Shown piece after piece: positions 16,420 through 24,723 of a stretch of DNA of 32,585 nt. The position numbers were made by a program, and so were the translations under genes. The DNA comes from Pseudoalteromonas lipolytica (GTDB lineage Bacteria > Pseudomonadota > Gammaproteobacteria > Enterobacterales > Alteromonadaceae), in the NCBI RefSeq assembly GCF_900116435.1, contig NZ_FPAZ01000027.1, forward strand, positions 1 through 32,585, given 5' to 3'. How positions within the stretch are numbered: the first letter of the stretch is position 1; the number at the start of each line of letters is the position of its first letter. Below the pieces are notes generated by a model, which saw only the letters and a program-made list of their open reading frames with translations, did not search any database and was not told where the DNA came from.

Positions 16420-19400
16420 GTGCTGTATTTAAACACCCTATTATGCCTAATATTTTTCAGCTTAGCTGTTCTGAAAAGTCATGTTGTAAGTGCGCAATCA
16501 CTTCACTTAAGCATCTTTGATAGCGAGCATGGCTTAAGTCAAAACTCCATCAATTGCAGTCTCACTGATGCGCAAGGGTTTCAGTGGTTTGCCACACAAG
16601 GAGGGCTCAATCGATTTGATGGCTATGAATTTAAACGCTTTAAAGCACATACTTCAGCGACCAGTATTTCCGGTAATTGGATTACCGCATGCTTAAAAGG
16701 CACTGATAACGACCTTTGGTTTTCAACAGCCAGTAAAGGACTAAACCGGCTTGATCCCACCACGGGCCAATTTTACACCTATTCGACCTTTACAAACCCA
16801 CAACTCAGTGATGATAAAATATGGTCTTTGGCTTTTGATAAGAGTGGCAATATGTGGTTGGGTCATGAACAAGGCACACTCAGCTACTTTGATATTGCAG
16901 CGCAGCAATTTGAGACTTATCAGGTTGCTGAAAATACACAACAAAACATTGTCATCAGAGACATTATTGCAGTACAAAATACCCTGTGGCTTGCAACCAG
17001 CCATGGTCTGCTGTCGTTTAACCCTAAAACCAAACAATTTAAACATGACATCGCCCTCACCTCGCCACTTTGGCATCTTAACAAGTTAAGTTCAAATCAA
17101 TTGCTCATCGGTGCAAAACAAGGGCTGTATATATTTTCAATCGATACAGAGACATCTTCCGAATTGCCGCAATTTAAGGGAGTTTGGATCACTGACAGTC
17201 TTCTCGACAATCAGCATAACCTGTGGCTAACAAGTTATGGGCAAGGCGTATACTTTTTAGCTGCGGGGGCAGATATATACACTGACGTTGCACACTATCG
17301 TCATGATGTACAAAAGCCTAACGGACTCAAAAATGATTACTTACTCTCTATATATCAAGACCCACAAGGAATTATTTGGATTGGGACCGATGGTTTTGGT
17401 ATACACAGATACGATCCGAAACAGCAACAATTTGGACATCAAAGCACAACGTCAAGCCCTCACTCTCTCACGCATAATTTTATTCGTGCGATTATTAAAC
17501 GTAAAAATGGCCAGTTGTGGGTTGGCACGCGCGAGGGTTTAAATCGTGCGATACCGCAAGGCTATCAGCACTATACAACCCGCTTACCCAATACCAACAT
17601 ATTTAGCTTACATGAGGATAAAAGGCAGCAATTGTGGGTTGGGACATACGGCGGCGGGCTTCTTAAATACCAAGATGAAAGCGATGATTTTGTCAGCTAT
17701 ACCATGCAAAGCCACCAGCTTAGCAGTGATCGCGTTTATGCAATTGAGAGTGATAAAGACGGCATAGTGTGGCTCGGTAGTAACCAAGGATTAACTCGCT
17801 TTGATCCAGATTCAGAAACAGTGACCCATTATCAGCACAATGCAACCCATAACAGCTTAGCCAATAATACCGTTTTCACACTTGCGTATGATAAGAATGA
17901 TCACGCTTTGTGGGTGGGTACGCGTGCGGGACTCAATAAGTTTTCCATCGAAACAGAGCAATTTACATTACTTAATGAACGCACAGGTCTGAGCCATAAC
18001 ATGGTCACGTCGTTATTACTCAGCGACGATAAAACGCTGTGGGTCGGCACAATGCAAGGCCTCAACAAAGTCAATAAACAAAACTTTGATGTGGAGCATA
18101 TTAGCGAGCAACATGGCCTAGTAAATGACAATATTTTTGACATTTTAGCCGATAAACAAGGCTATTTATGGTTAGCTACCAATGGTGGATTAACGCGTTA
18201 TCATCCAATAACGGGCAGCATACAACCGTTTTTACCTGAAGATGGAATCCAGCATCAATCCTTCATTCTTGGGGCTAGTTTTCAAGCGACAGATGGCGAG
18301 CTATTCTTTGGCGGGATAAATGGTTTTAATCAGTTTTACCCTGACAAACTCACCTTAGATCACACTCCCCCCACTCCCGTATTAACCGAGTTATTGCTTA
18401 ATAACCGTGAAATTAGCACTGATTTTTTTGACCACAGCACCGACACGCTGATCAATGCGACAAGCACGTTCTCTTTCGCAAAATCAGCGGGGGTTATTGG
18501 CTTTAAATTTAGTGCATTGAATAACGCCGCCACTCCAAAGCATTATCAATATGGCTATAAACTAGCGGGGTTTGACCAACAGTTTTTATATAATGATGCA
18601 TCACAACGTCAAATAAACTACCCGCAGCTTCCTGCTGGACATTATCAATTACAGCTAAAAGTAAGGGATCAATATGGGCAGTGGAGTGAGGGTACCACCC
18701 TACTCGAACTGAAGGTTGTTCCACCTTGGTGGCAAAGCAATGTCGCTTATTTATCTTACACACTATGTGCAATGACATTAGCATGGCTGGTTATTAGTTC
18801 AATTTATCAGCGCAAGCTGGCCGAACAGCAAAAACAAAAAGAAATTGAGTTAAATAAATTAAAAGATCAGTTCTTAGATAATATAAGTCATGAACTTAAA
18901 ACCCCATTGAGCTTGATTCTGGCTCCCATTAGCCAGTTACAGCAGTCCACCCACAGTTCGCAGTCTCAATCGCAATTAGCAAGCATAAAACGTAATTGCC
19001 AACGCTTGCTTGACTTAATAAATCAACTACTGCAACTAAGCAAACGACCCAGTACGGCCGTGCATTATGTATCCGCTTATTCATTAACGACTTTTTTAAC
19101 CGATCTCATCGATGACTTTGCGCCGCTATTCGCCCAAAAACAGCTTAAATTTGATTTTCAGGATCACTGTGAAACTGTGTGCACTATAAATATCGCGCCT
19201 AATCATGCGCACTCTATCGTCAGTAACCTGATCAGTAATGCGCTTAAATACACTCCGGCAGGCGGTGAGGTTCGAGTGTGTTTACATCACAGCGATAACC
19301 TCGCGCATATCAGTGTGTCCGACACAGGAATTGGCATTGCAAAAGACCAACAGGTGAAAATATTCGAAAGGTTTACTCGCTTAGACACATGTTCAGAAAC

Positions 19401-20367
19401 CGGCAGTGGTATTGGGCTTACATTAGTGAAGCAACTGGTCGAGGATTATGGCGGTGAAATATCACTAACTAGCTCGCCAGCGCAGGGCAGCTGTTTTACG
19501 GTCTCGCTGCCTACAGTTATCAGTGCAACAAAACAAAACTTGCCAACGGTCACCACCCAACCTGGCTTAAGGCAAACACTCATGATTGTTGAAGACAATA
19601 GTGATATGAGTGAGCTGCTCTTGTCACTATTTAGTGAGCAGTTCAATTGCATCTGTGCTTACGATGGCCAACAAGCCTTGTCACTTTGTCAGTCTGAATT
19701 ACCCGACCTTATTATCAGTGATGTTATGATGCCTAACATGGACGGATACCAAATGCTTGCGAAGCTTCGTGCTGATAACGCGACCAGTCATATACCGGTT
19801 TTATTATTATCTGCCAAAGCTGACACGCCTAGCCGTTTAAAAGGCCTTGATTTACTGGCTGACGACTTTTTAAGTAAACCCTTTGAACCGTCTATTTTAC
19901 TAAGCAAAGTAAAAGGCCTGCTCAGTTTGCGTTATTTACTAAATCAACACTTAGCGGCTCAACTTACCTCTGAGATACAAAGCGACAATAATGAGTACGT
20001 TACGGTGCAAACTAAAGACTCTGTATTTACAGAGAAGCTTAAAAAGGTGGTCCGAGAAAACTATCAGTCGGATCAGTTTTCAATTGAACAGCTGGCATCA
20101 GCACTGTGTTTAAGCCCTCGGGCACTGCAGTTAAAAATGAAAGCACTGTATTCACTCACCCCTTCTGACTATTTACGTAACACACGTATTGAGTATGCAG
20201 CTAAACAGCTAATAGAAAGTTCATTAGCCATAGGCTTAATAGCAGAAAATAATGGGTTTAGTTCTCAAAGCTATTTTGCTCGCAGCTTCAAAGGACACTT
20301 TGGTGTATCGCCGAAGCAATATAGAGAAAAGCATCAGAAACAGCCTGATTTTCGCCTAAGTGAATAA
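16420..20367 (+). CDS. Hybrid two-component system protein (Reg_prop sensor, histidine kinase, receiver, AraC-type regulator)
   Basis: This one-protein signalling system has 1315 residues. A signal peptide (hydrophobic LCLIFFSLAVL, probable cut after VVSA) leads to a periplasmic propeller of many WxGTxxGLNRF-type repeats (about residues 30-640) and a Y_Y_Y domain (about 690-765). One membrane helix (about 775-795) and a short coiled linker follow. The kinase has FLDNISHELKTPLSL with phospho-acceptor H824, then NLISNALKYTPAGG, DTGIGI and GSGIGLTLV ATP-binding boxes. The receiver has acidic pair E1058/D1059, acceptor D1101 and K1153. A C-terminal AraC-type helix-turn-helix domain ends near residue 1305. 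This layout is typical of Bacteroidetes carbohydrate regulators and occurs in marine gammaproteobacteria. The GTG start lacks a clear ribosome site; no in-frame ATG lies nearby. The ligand cannot be told. Confidence 0.93.
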   Translation: MLYLNTLLCLIFFSLAVLKSHVVSAQSLHLSIFDSEHGLSQNSINCSLTDAQGFQWFATQGGLNRFDGYEFKRFKAHTSATSISGNWITACLKGTDNDLWFSTASKGLNRLDPTTGQFYTYSTFTNPQLSDDKIWSLAFDKSGNMWLGHEQGTLSYFDIAAQQFETYQVAENTQQNIVIRDIIAVQNTLWLATSHGLLSFNPKTKQFKHDIALTSPLWHLNKLSSNQLLIGAKQGLYIFSIDTETSSELPQFKGVWITDSLLDNQHNLWLTSYGQGVYFLAAGADIYTDVAHYRHDVQKPNGLKNDYLLSIYQDPQGIIWIGTDGFGIHRYDPKQQQFGHQSTTSSPHSLTHNFIRAIIKRKNGQLWVGTREGLNRAIPQGYQHYTTRLPNTNIFSLHEDKRQQLWVGTYGGGLLKYQDESDDFVSYTMQSHQLSSDRVYAIESDKDGIVWLGSNQGLTRFDPDSETVTHYQHNATHNSLANNTVFTLAYDKNDHALWVGTRAGLNKFSIETEQFTLLNERTGLSHNMVTSLLLSDDKTLWVGTMQGLNKVNKQNFDVEHISEQHGLVNDNIFDILADKQGYLWLATNGGLTRYHPITGSIQPFLPEDGIQHQSFILGASFQATDGELFFGGINGFNQFYPDKLTLDHTPPTPVLTELLLNNREISTDFFDHSTDTLINATSTFSFAKSAGVIGFKFSALNNAATPKHYQYGYKLAGFDQQFLYNDASQRQINYPQLPAGHYQLQLKVRDQYGQWSEGTTLLELKVVPPWWQSNVAYLSYTLCAMTLAWLVISSIYQRKLAEQQKQKEIELNKLKDQFLDNISHELKTPLSLILAPISQLQQSTHSSQSQSQLASIKRNCQRLLDLINQLLQLSKRPSTAVHYVSAYSLTTFLTDLIDDFAPLFAQKQLKFDFQDHCETVCTINIAPNHAHSIVSNLISNALKYTPAGGEVRVCLHHSDNLAHISVSDTGIGIAKDQQVKIFERFTRLDTCSETGSGIGLTLVKQLVEDYGGEISLTSSPAQGSCFTVSLPTVISATKQNLPTVTTQPGLRQTLMIVEDNSDMSELLLSLFSEQFNCICAYDGQQALSLCQSELPDLIISDVMMPNMDGYQMLAKLRADNATSHIPVLLLSAKADTPSRLKGLDLLADDFLSKPFEPSILLSKVKGLLSLRYLLNQHLAAQLTSEIQSDNNEYVTVQTKDSVFTEKLKKVVRENYQSDQFSIEQLASALCLSPRALQLKMKALYSLTPSDYLRNTRIEYAAKQLIESSLAIGLIAENNGFSSQSYFARSFKGHFGVSPKQYREKHQKQPDFRLSE

Positions 20368-20490
20368 AGTCTTCGCATATGTACTATTAATAAGGCACTG
20401 ATTTTTATAGCTTATCCATACTATCGTTCATAACTTTGCCTCCCCGTTATGACGTTTATTTACTGCATGGATATAAGTTAAGGAAATCAA

Positions 20491-21633
20491 ATGTTCGCTA
20501 AAAAATACCCTACAATTACGGTGGCCTTACTCAGTGCTGCATTATGCGCATGCCAAAGCACAACAACTTCAACAACAAATCAAAACAGTCCAAATGTGAA
20601 TGAAGTAGCACAGCAACAGTATAACGGTCCAAAAGCACGTATTGCCGTGGCGCGCTTTACTGATAAATCAAATGATTCACGATGGTGGCGAAAAGAAATT
20701 GGTGAAGGCATGGCAGATCAATTAACGACTGCGCTGGTCAGTACGAACCGTTTTATTGTATTAGAGCGTCAAGCACTTGATGCCGTCTTGTCAGAGCAAG
20801 ATTTAGCGGTCTCTGGAAGAGTAAGCGCTGCATCGGGGGCGGCTTACGGTGAAATTGAAGGGGCTGAAATTGTGGTTGTGGCCGCAGTAACCGAATTTGA
20901 TGACGACAGCTCAGGTGCCAGTGTTGGCAGTGGCGGCTTTATTGGTGATGTGTTTAGCTCGGTATCGGCAGGCTTCTCAGGCTCGCATATGGCAATTGAT
21001 CTACGCTTAATAGACACTCGCACTTCGCGTATTCTGGCAGCCACCAGCGTAGAAGGCGGAAGTAAGGATTTTGACTTCACCTCAGCAGCCACTAACTTTG
21101 GCGGCGCACTCGTCGGGGGTAATCTCAGCGGATGGTCAAACACCCCTAAAGAAAAAGCCTTACGAGAAGTGATTGTTAAAGCCGTCGAGTTTTTAGAAAG
21201 CAAAGTACCTAACACTTACTATCGCTACAATAGTGATAATACCATTGCTACAGGACACTCTGCTCCAGCCCCTCTAAGAGCGACAGCAAAAGCAACTGGC
21301 GCAAAAACCGCCGTCGCAAACACACCGTCAGTCACAGTGCCCACTCATAGAATGCCCCATTACGAAAAAATGGACTTGGCAATGTCACGTTTAAACTTAG
21401 TCTGCTTGGGCTACTTAAAAAACCAACCTCATTACGAAGAGTTTGAAACAGAAGATGTAAAATACGATCGCGCAACGGTTATTGCACTCACTGAATATCA
21501 ACAAGAAAATAAACTCACCGTCACAGGTTTGGCTGATGAAAAAACCAAACAGTCACTCGATAATACCCAATGTATTGCTAAAACGAATAAATCAGGGCTG
21601 GAAAGCTTAGGCAGTATGTTTAAATTTAACTAA
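20491..21633 (+). CDS. CsgG-like outer-membrane lipoprotein with C-terminal peptidoglycan-binding-like domain
   Basis: The 380-residue protein begins with a lipoprotein signal; the lipobox L-C-A-C puts the lipidated cysteine at C21, and Q at +2 suggests outer-membrane sorting. Residues about 48-240 resemble the CsgG/curli-assembly family: ARIAVARFTDKSND, GEGMADQLTTALVSTNRFIV, LERQALDAVLSEQ, a glycine/serine-rich strand region, and AIDLRLIDTRTSRIL. The last 80 or so residues (RATVIALTEYQQENKLTVTG, LADEKTKQSL) look like a peptidoglycan-binding-1 repeat. AAGGA precedes the ATG. It follows the hybrid sensor by 123 bases on the same strand. No CsgA/E/F partners are visible, so a curlin exporter role is not supported; a cell-envelope role is inferred. 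Confidence 0.8.
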   Translation: MFAKKYPTITVALLSAALCACQSTTTSTTNQNSPNVNEVAQQQYNGPKARIAVARFTDKSNDSRWWRKEIGEGMADQLTTALVSTNRFIVLERQALDAVLSEQDLAVSGRVSAASGAAYGEIEGAEIVVVAAVTEFDDDSSGASVGSGGFIGDVFSSVSAGFSGSHMAIDLRLIDTRTSRILAATSVEGGSKDFDFTSAATNFGGALVGGNLSGWSNTPKEKALREVIVKAVEFLESKVPNTYYRYNSDNTIATGHSAPAPLRATAKATGAKTAVANTPSVTVPTHRMPHYEKMDLAMSRLNLVCLGYLKNQPHYEEFETEDVKYDRATVIALTEYQQENKLTVTGLADEKTKQSLDNTQCIAKTNKSGLESLGSMFKFN

Positions 21634-21664
21634 TTGAAGTAACCAAGCTTAATAGCGTTAATTA

Positions 21665-21702
21665 GCCTTATACAGCCAGTAATAACCACTGGTTGTATTG
21701 GC
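21665..21702. repeat. Long imperfect hairpin at the convergence point
   Basis: GCC-TT-ATACA-G-CCAGT pairs with ACTGG-T-TGTAT-T-GGC around a 7-base loop. It starts about 30 bases after the lipoprotein stop. It shares two bases with the next inverted repeat, so the two structures partly exclude each other. Confidence 0.55.
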
Positions 21703-21747
21703 AAAAATGAGTGACGGTGTCCCTGAACGTTTTATTCTCATTTTTGC
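21701..21747. repeat. 11-base perfect inverted repeat between convergent genes
   Basis: GCAAAAATGAG (21701-21711) and CTCATTTTTGC (21737-21747) are perfect inverse complements flanking 25 bases. It lies between two converging genes and may help end both transcripts, although the T-run is inside the arm rather than after it. The loop contains TGACGGTGTCCC, of a kind seen near IS200-like/REP-type elements. Confidence 0.6.
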
Positions 21748-21760
21748 TAACATCTTCCAT

Positions 21761-22261
21761 TTATAAAATTTGTACTAGTTCACCACGATAAAAGTCACAC
21801 AATAACCAAATTTGCTGGAATGGATGCCCTTTTGGTACATCGAGATGAGTGAGCACGGCCTTAAAATCATCTAAGTGCCAAATAGTGCTGGCATTACGGA
21901 TCAATAACCATGGATGCTCTGATTCATACTGTTTTTTCGCTTTTTGCGCGAGTAACCGATGCAGTGCACAATGTAAACGCTGATCGCTTGGCTCAAGTGC
22001 CATCTCAGCAAGGTCGCGCTGCATACCAATTGACAAGGGCCGTCCTAATACGGCCATCGCCTCTGTTTCACTGGCGTATAAATGCGCAATTTCAATATCG
22101 AGACGCTGCTCACCTTTATAGCAGCTCACATCAGGCTTACTTGGTGTATTATGCCAAATATTGCGCATTTTGATCCCAAACTCTTTTTCATAACAGCGCA
22201 AAAATAATTTTGCGGCGCCATGCTCAAGGGCTATTTTTTCTTGCTCACTATCACGATTCAT
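21761..22261 (-). CDS. Unrecognised 166-residue protein, possible PD-(D/E)XK-like fold
   Basis: I do not recognise this family. The protein is soluble, with no signal or membrane segment. It opens with a charged helix (about residues 5-28). Then comes a PD pair (P43-D44), a short hairpin (SCYKGEQR) and a hydrophobic strand with acidic residues D55-I-E57. That spacing recalls the PD-(D/E)XK nuclease core, but the usual lysine is glutamate here, so activity is doubtful. The C-terminal part (HPWLLIRNASTIWHLDDFKA, QIWLLCDFYRGELVQIL) looks like alternating strand and helix. Its ATG (22259-22261) overlaps the deoC stop by 11 bases, so it is probably translationally coupled to deoC. Confidence 0.7.
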   Translation of the reverse strand: MNRDSEQEKIALEHGAAKLFLRCYEKEFGIKMRNIWHNTPSKPDVSCYKGEQRLDIEIAHLYASETEAMAVLGRPLSIGMQRDLAEMALEPSDQRLHCALHRLLAQKAKKQYESEHPWLLIRNASTIWHLDDFKAVLTHLDVPKGHPFQQIWLLCDFYRGELVQIL

Positions 22262-22994
22262 TTAATGTCGCATATACGTCACTTAATAACCCCGAAGCAC
22301 CAAACCTAAATAGTTTAGGCTTTATATAGGCTTCACCCATTATAGATTCAGCTAAGGCCAAGTATTGAGCGGCATCAGCAACGGTTCTCACTCCCCCTGC
22401 GGCTTTAAAACCGACGTTTTTACCGCTTGCTTTAATTGCGGTTAAAATTATCTCTGTTGCAGCTAAGGTTGCATTAACCGCCACTTTACCCGTACTCGTT
22501 TTGACAAAATCAGCCCCGCCATCAATCGCAAGTTGGCTCGCTTTAGTTATTAACTCATCTGTTAATTCGCCACTTTCGATAATCACTTTTAACACGGCTT
22601 TATTGCCGCAGGCATCTTTTGAGGATTTGACGTACGTTAAAACCTTCTCTTCATCACCTGCAATAAGGGCTTTGTATGGGATCACTAAATCAATTTCGTC
22701 AGCGCCACGCTCAATAGCAAACAAGGTTTCATTTATCACCTGTTCTAAAGGCTGCTCTCCTGTTGGAAAATTGGTGACGGTGGCCACCTTTACTTGCTTT
22801 AGCGCACGCTCTGCCAACGCTAATTTAGCATCACTAACAAACTGACTATAAACACACACCGCCGCAGGCACGCCTAACTTTGGCTGAATACTAGCAATAA
22901 GATCTTCAATTGTTTGTGCCGTATCGGTGTCATTGAGGGTTGTTAAGTCCATGAGCGCCACAGCTTGGGCTGCGATTGTTTGCATGTTTTTCAT
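22251..22994 (-). CDS. deoC: Deoxyribose-phosphate aldolase
   Basis: DeoC splits 2-deoxyribose-5-phosphate into glyceraldehyde-3-phosphate and acetaldehyde in deoxynucleoside breakdown. The class I aldolase residues are present: the Schiff-base lysine in ADFVKTSTGKVAVNA (K165 from the chosen start), the second lysine in VGFKAAGGVR, and the acidic residue in ADEIDLVIPY. The start chosen is the ATG at 22992-22994 (MKNMQTIAAQ), because the MDLTTLND segment then falls at the same distance from the start as in E. coli. An earlier ATG at 23028-23030 would add 12 residues. Neither has a strong ribosome site. No other deo genes are nearby; the only operon partner is the unknown gene downstream. Confidence 0.93.
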   Translation of the reverse strand: MKNMQTIAAQAVALMDLTTLNDTDTAQTIEDLIASIQPKLGVPAAVCVYSQFVSDAKLALAERALKQVKVATVTNFPTGEQPLEQVINETLFAIERGADEIDLVIPYKALIAGDEEKVLTYVKSSKDACGNKAVLKVIIESGELTDELITKASQLAIDGGADFVKTSTGKVAVNATLAATEIILTAIKASGKNVGFKAAGGVRTVADAAQYLALAESIMGEAYIKPKLFRFGASGLLSDVYATLNES

Positions 22995-23145
22995 AAATCG
23001 TATTTTTGTGTTGCCATAATAGTGACCCATAGTAGCAAATTTTTATGTTCTGGCTATAACTCATAACGAATCACCATAAGCCTAGTTATTTTCTTGTAAC
23101 TCGCCGCAATCCCTTGTTAACTAAGTCTTAAGCCAAATAGAACCA

Positions 23146-23176
23146 CCCAATATAACTTTTAGTTATATAAATTGGG
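23146..23176. promoter_or_regulatory. Dyad upstream of cysG, candidate CysB-type operator
   Basis: CCCAA-TATAAC (23146-23156) and GTTATA-TAAA-TTGGG (23162-23176) form an imperfect inverted repeat with a tight ATAAC-N5-GTTAT core. A possible -10 box TATATT lies at 23208-23213 with no good -35. The dyad centre is then about 60 bases before the expected start near 23220, where LysR-type activators normally bind. That the binder is CysB is inferred from the sulfate operon downstream. Confidence 0.5.
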
Positions 23177-23266
23177 TTTTAATTATTTTTTACTTAACAA
23201 TACGCACTATATTCTGCTTGTCTGCAATAAGCAGTTTCTTTGATGTTTTTTAGGGGTATAAACAAC

Positions 23267-24688
23267 GTGCAATATTTACCTATCTTTACCAAATTAGACG
23301 ACAGGCCCGTATTGGTAGTCGGCGGTGGAGATGTTGCGTTACGCAAATGCCGCGCATTTTTAAAAGCGCGCGCACACGTGACGTTAGTCGCCCCTGAATT
23401 TTGTGATGAGCTTATAACCCTTGCAAACACGGGTGAAGTCACGCTAATTAACGACATATTTCAAGAACACCATTTAGATAAACAAATGTTGGTTATTGCC
23501 GCAACAGATAACGATGCGGTTAACAGCACGGTTTTTGAGCTTGCTAACGCACGCAACATTTTCGTTAATGTCGTTGATGATCAACCAAAGTGTAGTTTTA
23601 TTTTCCCCTCGATTGTTGACCGTGACCCTATCACTATTGCTATCTCAAGCGCGGGGACAGCCCCTGTTTTAGCACGTCGCTTACGTGAAAAACTCGAAAC
23701 GCTTATTCCACAACATATTGGCCCTTTGGCTACTTTAGTCGGGAGTTTTCGCGACAAAGTAAAGCAACGTTTTAAACATTTCGCCGACCGTCGCCAGTTT
23801 TGGGAAGGTGTGTTTGATTCATCGGTTGTGAGTAAAGTGCAAGCAGGCGACACCACCGCTGCGTCGGCGCAACTAGAGCAACTACTCGAAGCCAAGCCTG
23901 AGCCCGAAGGTGAAGTATATGTTGTGGGCGCAGGCCCAGGTGACCCAGAGCTATTAACGTTAAAAGCCCTGCAATTAATGCAACAAGCCGATGTTGTTGT
24001 GTATGACTACCTTGTGTCTGATGAAATTATGGAACTGGTGCGTCGCGATGCCGACTTAGTATGTGTTGGCAAGCGCTTGGGCGATCATAGTGTAGCACAA
24101 GAAGATACCAATCAAATGTTAGTTGATTTTGCTAAGCAGGGTAAAAAAGTATGCCGCATTAAAGGGGGCGATCCATTCATTTATGGCCGTGGCGGTGAAG
24201 AAGTACAAGTGCTTGCTGCCAACCAGATCCGCTATCAAATTGTTCCTGGTATTACTGCTGCAGCCGGTTGCAGTGCTTATGCGGGTATCCCATTAACACA
24301 TAGAGACCATGCACAAGCCATCCAATTCGTTACTGGGCACTGTAAAAAAGAGGGTCAAGAACTCGATTGGCAGTCGCTTGCTAAACCTAATCAAACCTTA
24401 GCGATTTATATGGGGGTGATTAAGTCACCTCATATCCAAGCACAATTATTAAAACATGGTCGCGGTGCAGATACACCAGTGGCCATCATTGAAAACGGCA
24501 CACGTAAAGAACAACGTGTCGTGACGGGGCAGCTAGGTGAATTAGCCGATTTAATTTCACGGCACAGTATTATTTCACCAGCGTTATTAATTATTGGCGA
24601 AGTTGCATCACTGCATCATCAACTTGCTTGGTTTGGCCAAACGGCACAAACCAGCAGCTTTGCCCAGCCTTTAACAGGCGTAGCGTAA
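23267..24688 (+). CDS. cysG: Siroheme synthase (methyltransferase / dehydrogenase / ferrochelatase)
   Basis: CysG makes siroheme, the cofactor of sulfite (and nitrite) reductase, from uroporphyrinogen III. The N-terminal part is the NAD-dependent dehydrogenase/ferrochelatase (VLVVGGGDVALRK, NVVDDQPKCSFIFPSIVDRD). The C-terminal part is the SAM-dependent uroporphyrinogen methyltransferase (VVGAGPGDPELLTLKAL, RIKGGDPFIYGRGGEE, PGITAAAGCSAYAGIPLTHR). I chose the GTG at 23267. AGGGG lies about 10 bases upstream, the protein begins MQYLPIF like E. coli MDHLPIF, and catalytic D104 and S128 then carry E. coli numbers. TTG or ATG codons at 23240/23243 would add 8-9 residues without a ribosome site. 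It is the first gene of the sulfate operon, 35 bases before cysD. Confidence 0.96.
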   Translation: MQYLPIFTKLDDRPVLVVGGGDVALRKCRAFLKARAHVTLVAPEFCDELITLANTGEVTLINDIFQEHHLDKQMLVIAATDNDAVNSTVFELANARNIFVNVVDDQPKCSFIFPSIVDRDPITIAISSAGTAPVLARRLREKLETLIPQHIGPLATLVGSFRDKVKQRFKHFADRRQFWEGVFDSSVVSKVQAGDTTAASAQLEQLLEAKPEPEGEVYVVGAGPGDPELLTLKALQLMQQADVVVYDYLVSDEIMELVRRDADLVCVGKRLGDHSVAQEDTNQMLVDFAKQGKKVCRIKGGDPFIYGRGGEEVQVLAANQIRYQIVPGITAAAGCSAYAGIPLTHRDHAQAIQFVTGHCKKEGQELDWQSLAKPNQTLAIYMGVIKSPHIQAQLLKHGRGADTPVAIIENGTRKEQRVVTGQLGELADLISRHSIISPALLIIGEVASLHHQLAWFGQTAQTSSFAQPLTGVA

Positions 24689-24723
24689 TTTAACTTTTAA
24701 TCATTTTAGTAGGACGACTAACA

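Noticed and set aside
16410..16420. ATG at 16410 as the start of the hybrid sensor gene
   Set aside because: It is out of frame with the sensor; using it would need a frameshift, for which there is no sign. The GTG at 16420 directly precedes a good signal peptide.
20368..20490. Terminator between the hybrid sensor and the lipoprotein gene
   Set aside because: No stem with a following T-run could be found; whether the two genes share a transcript stays open.
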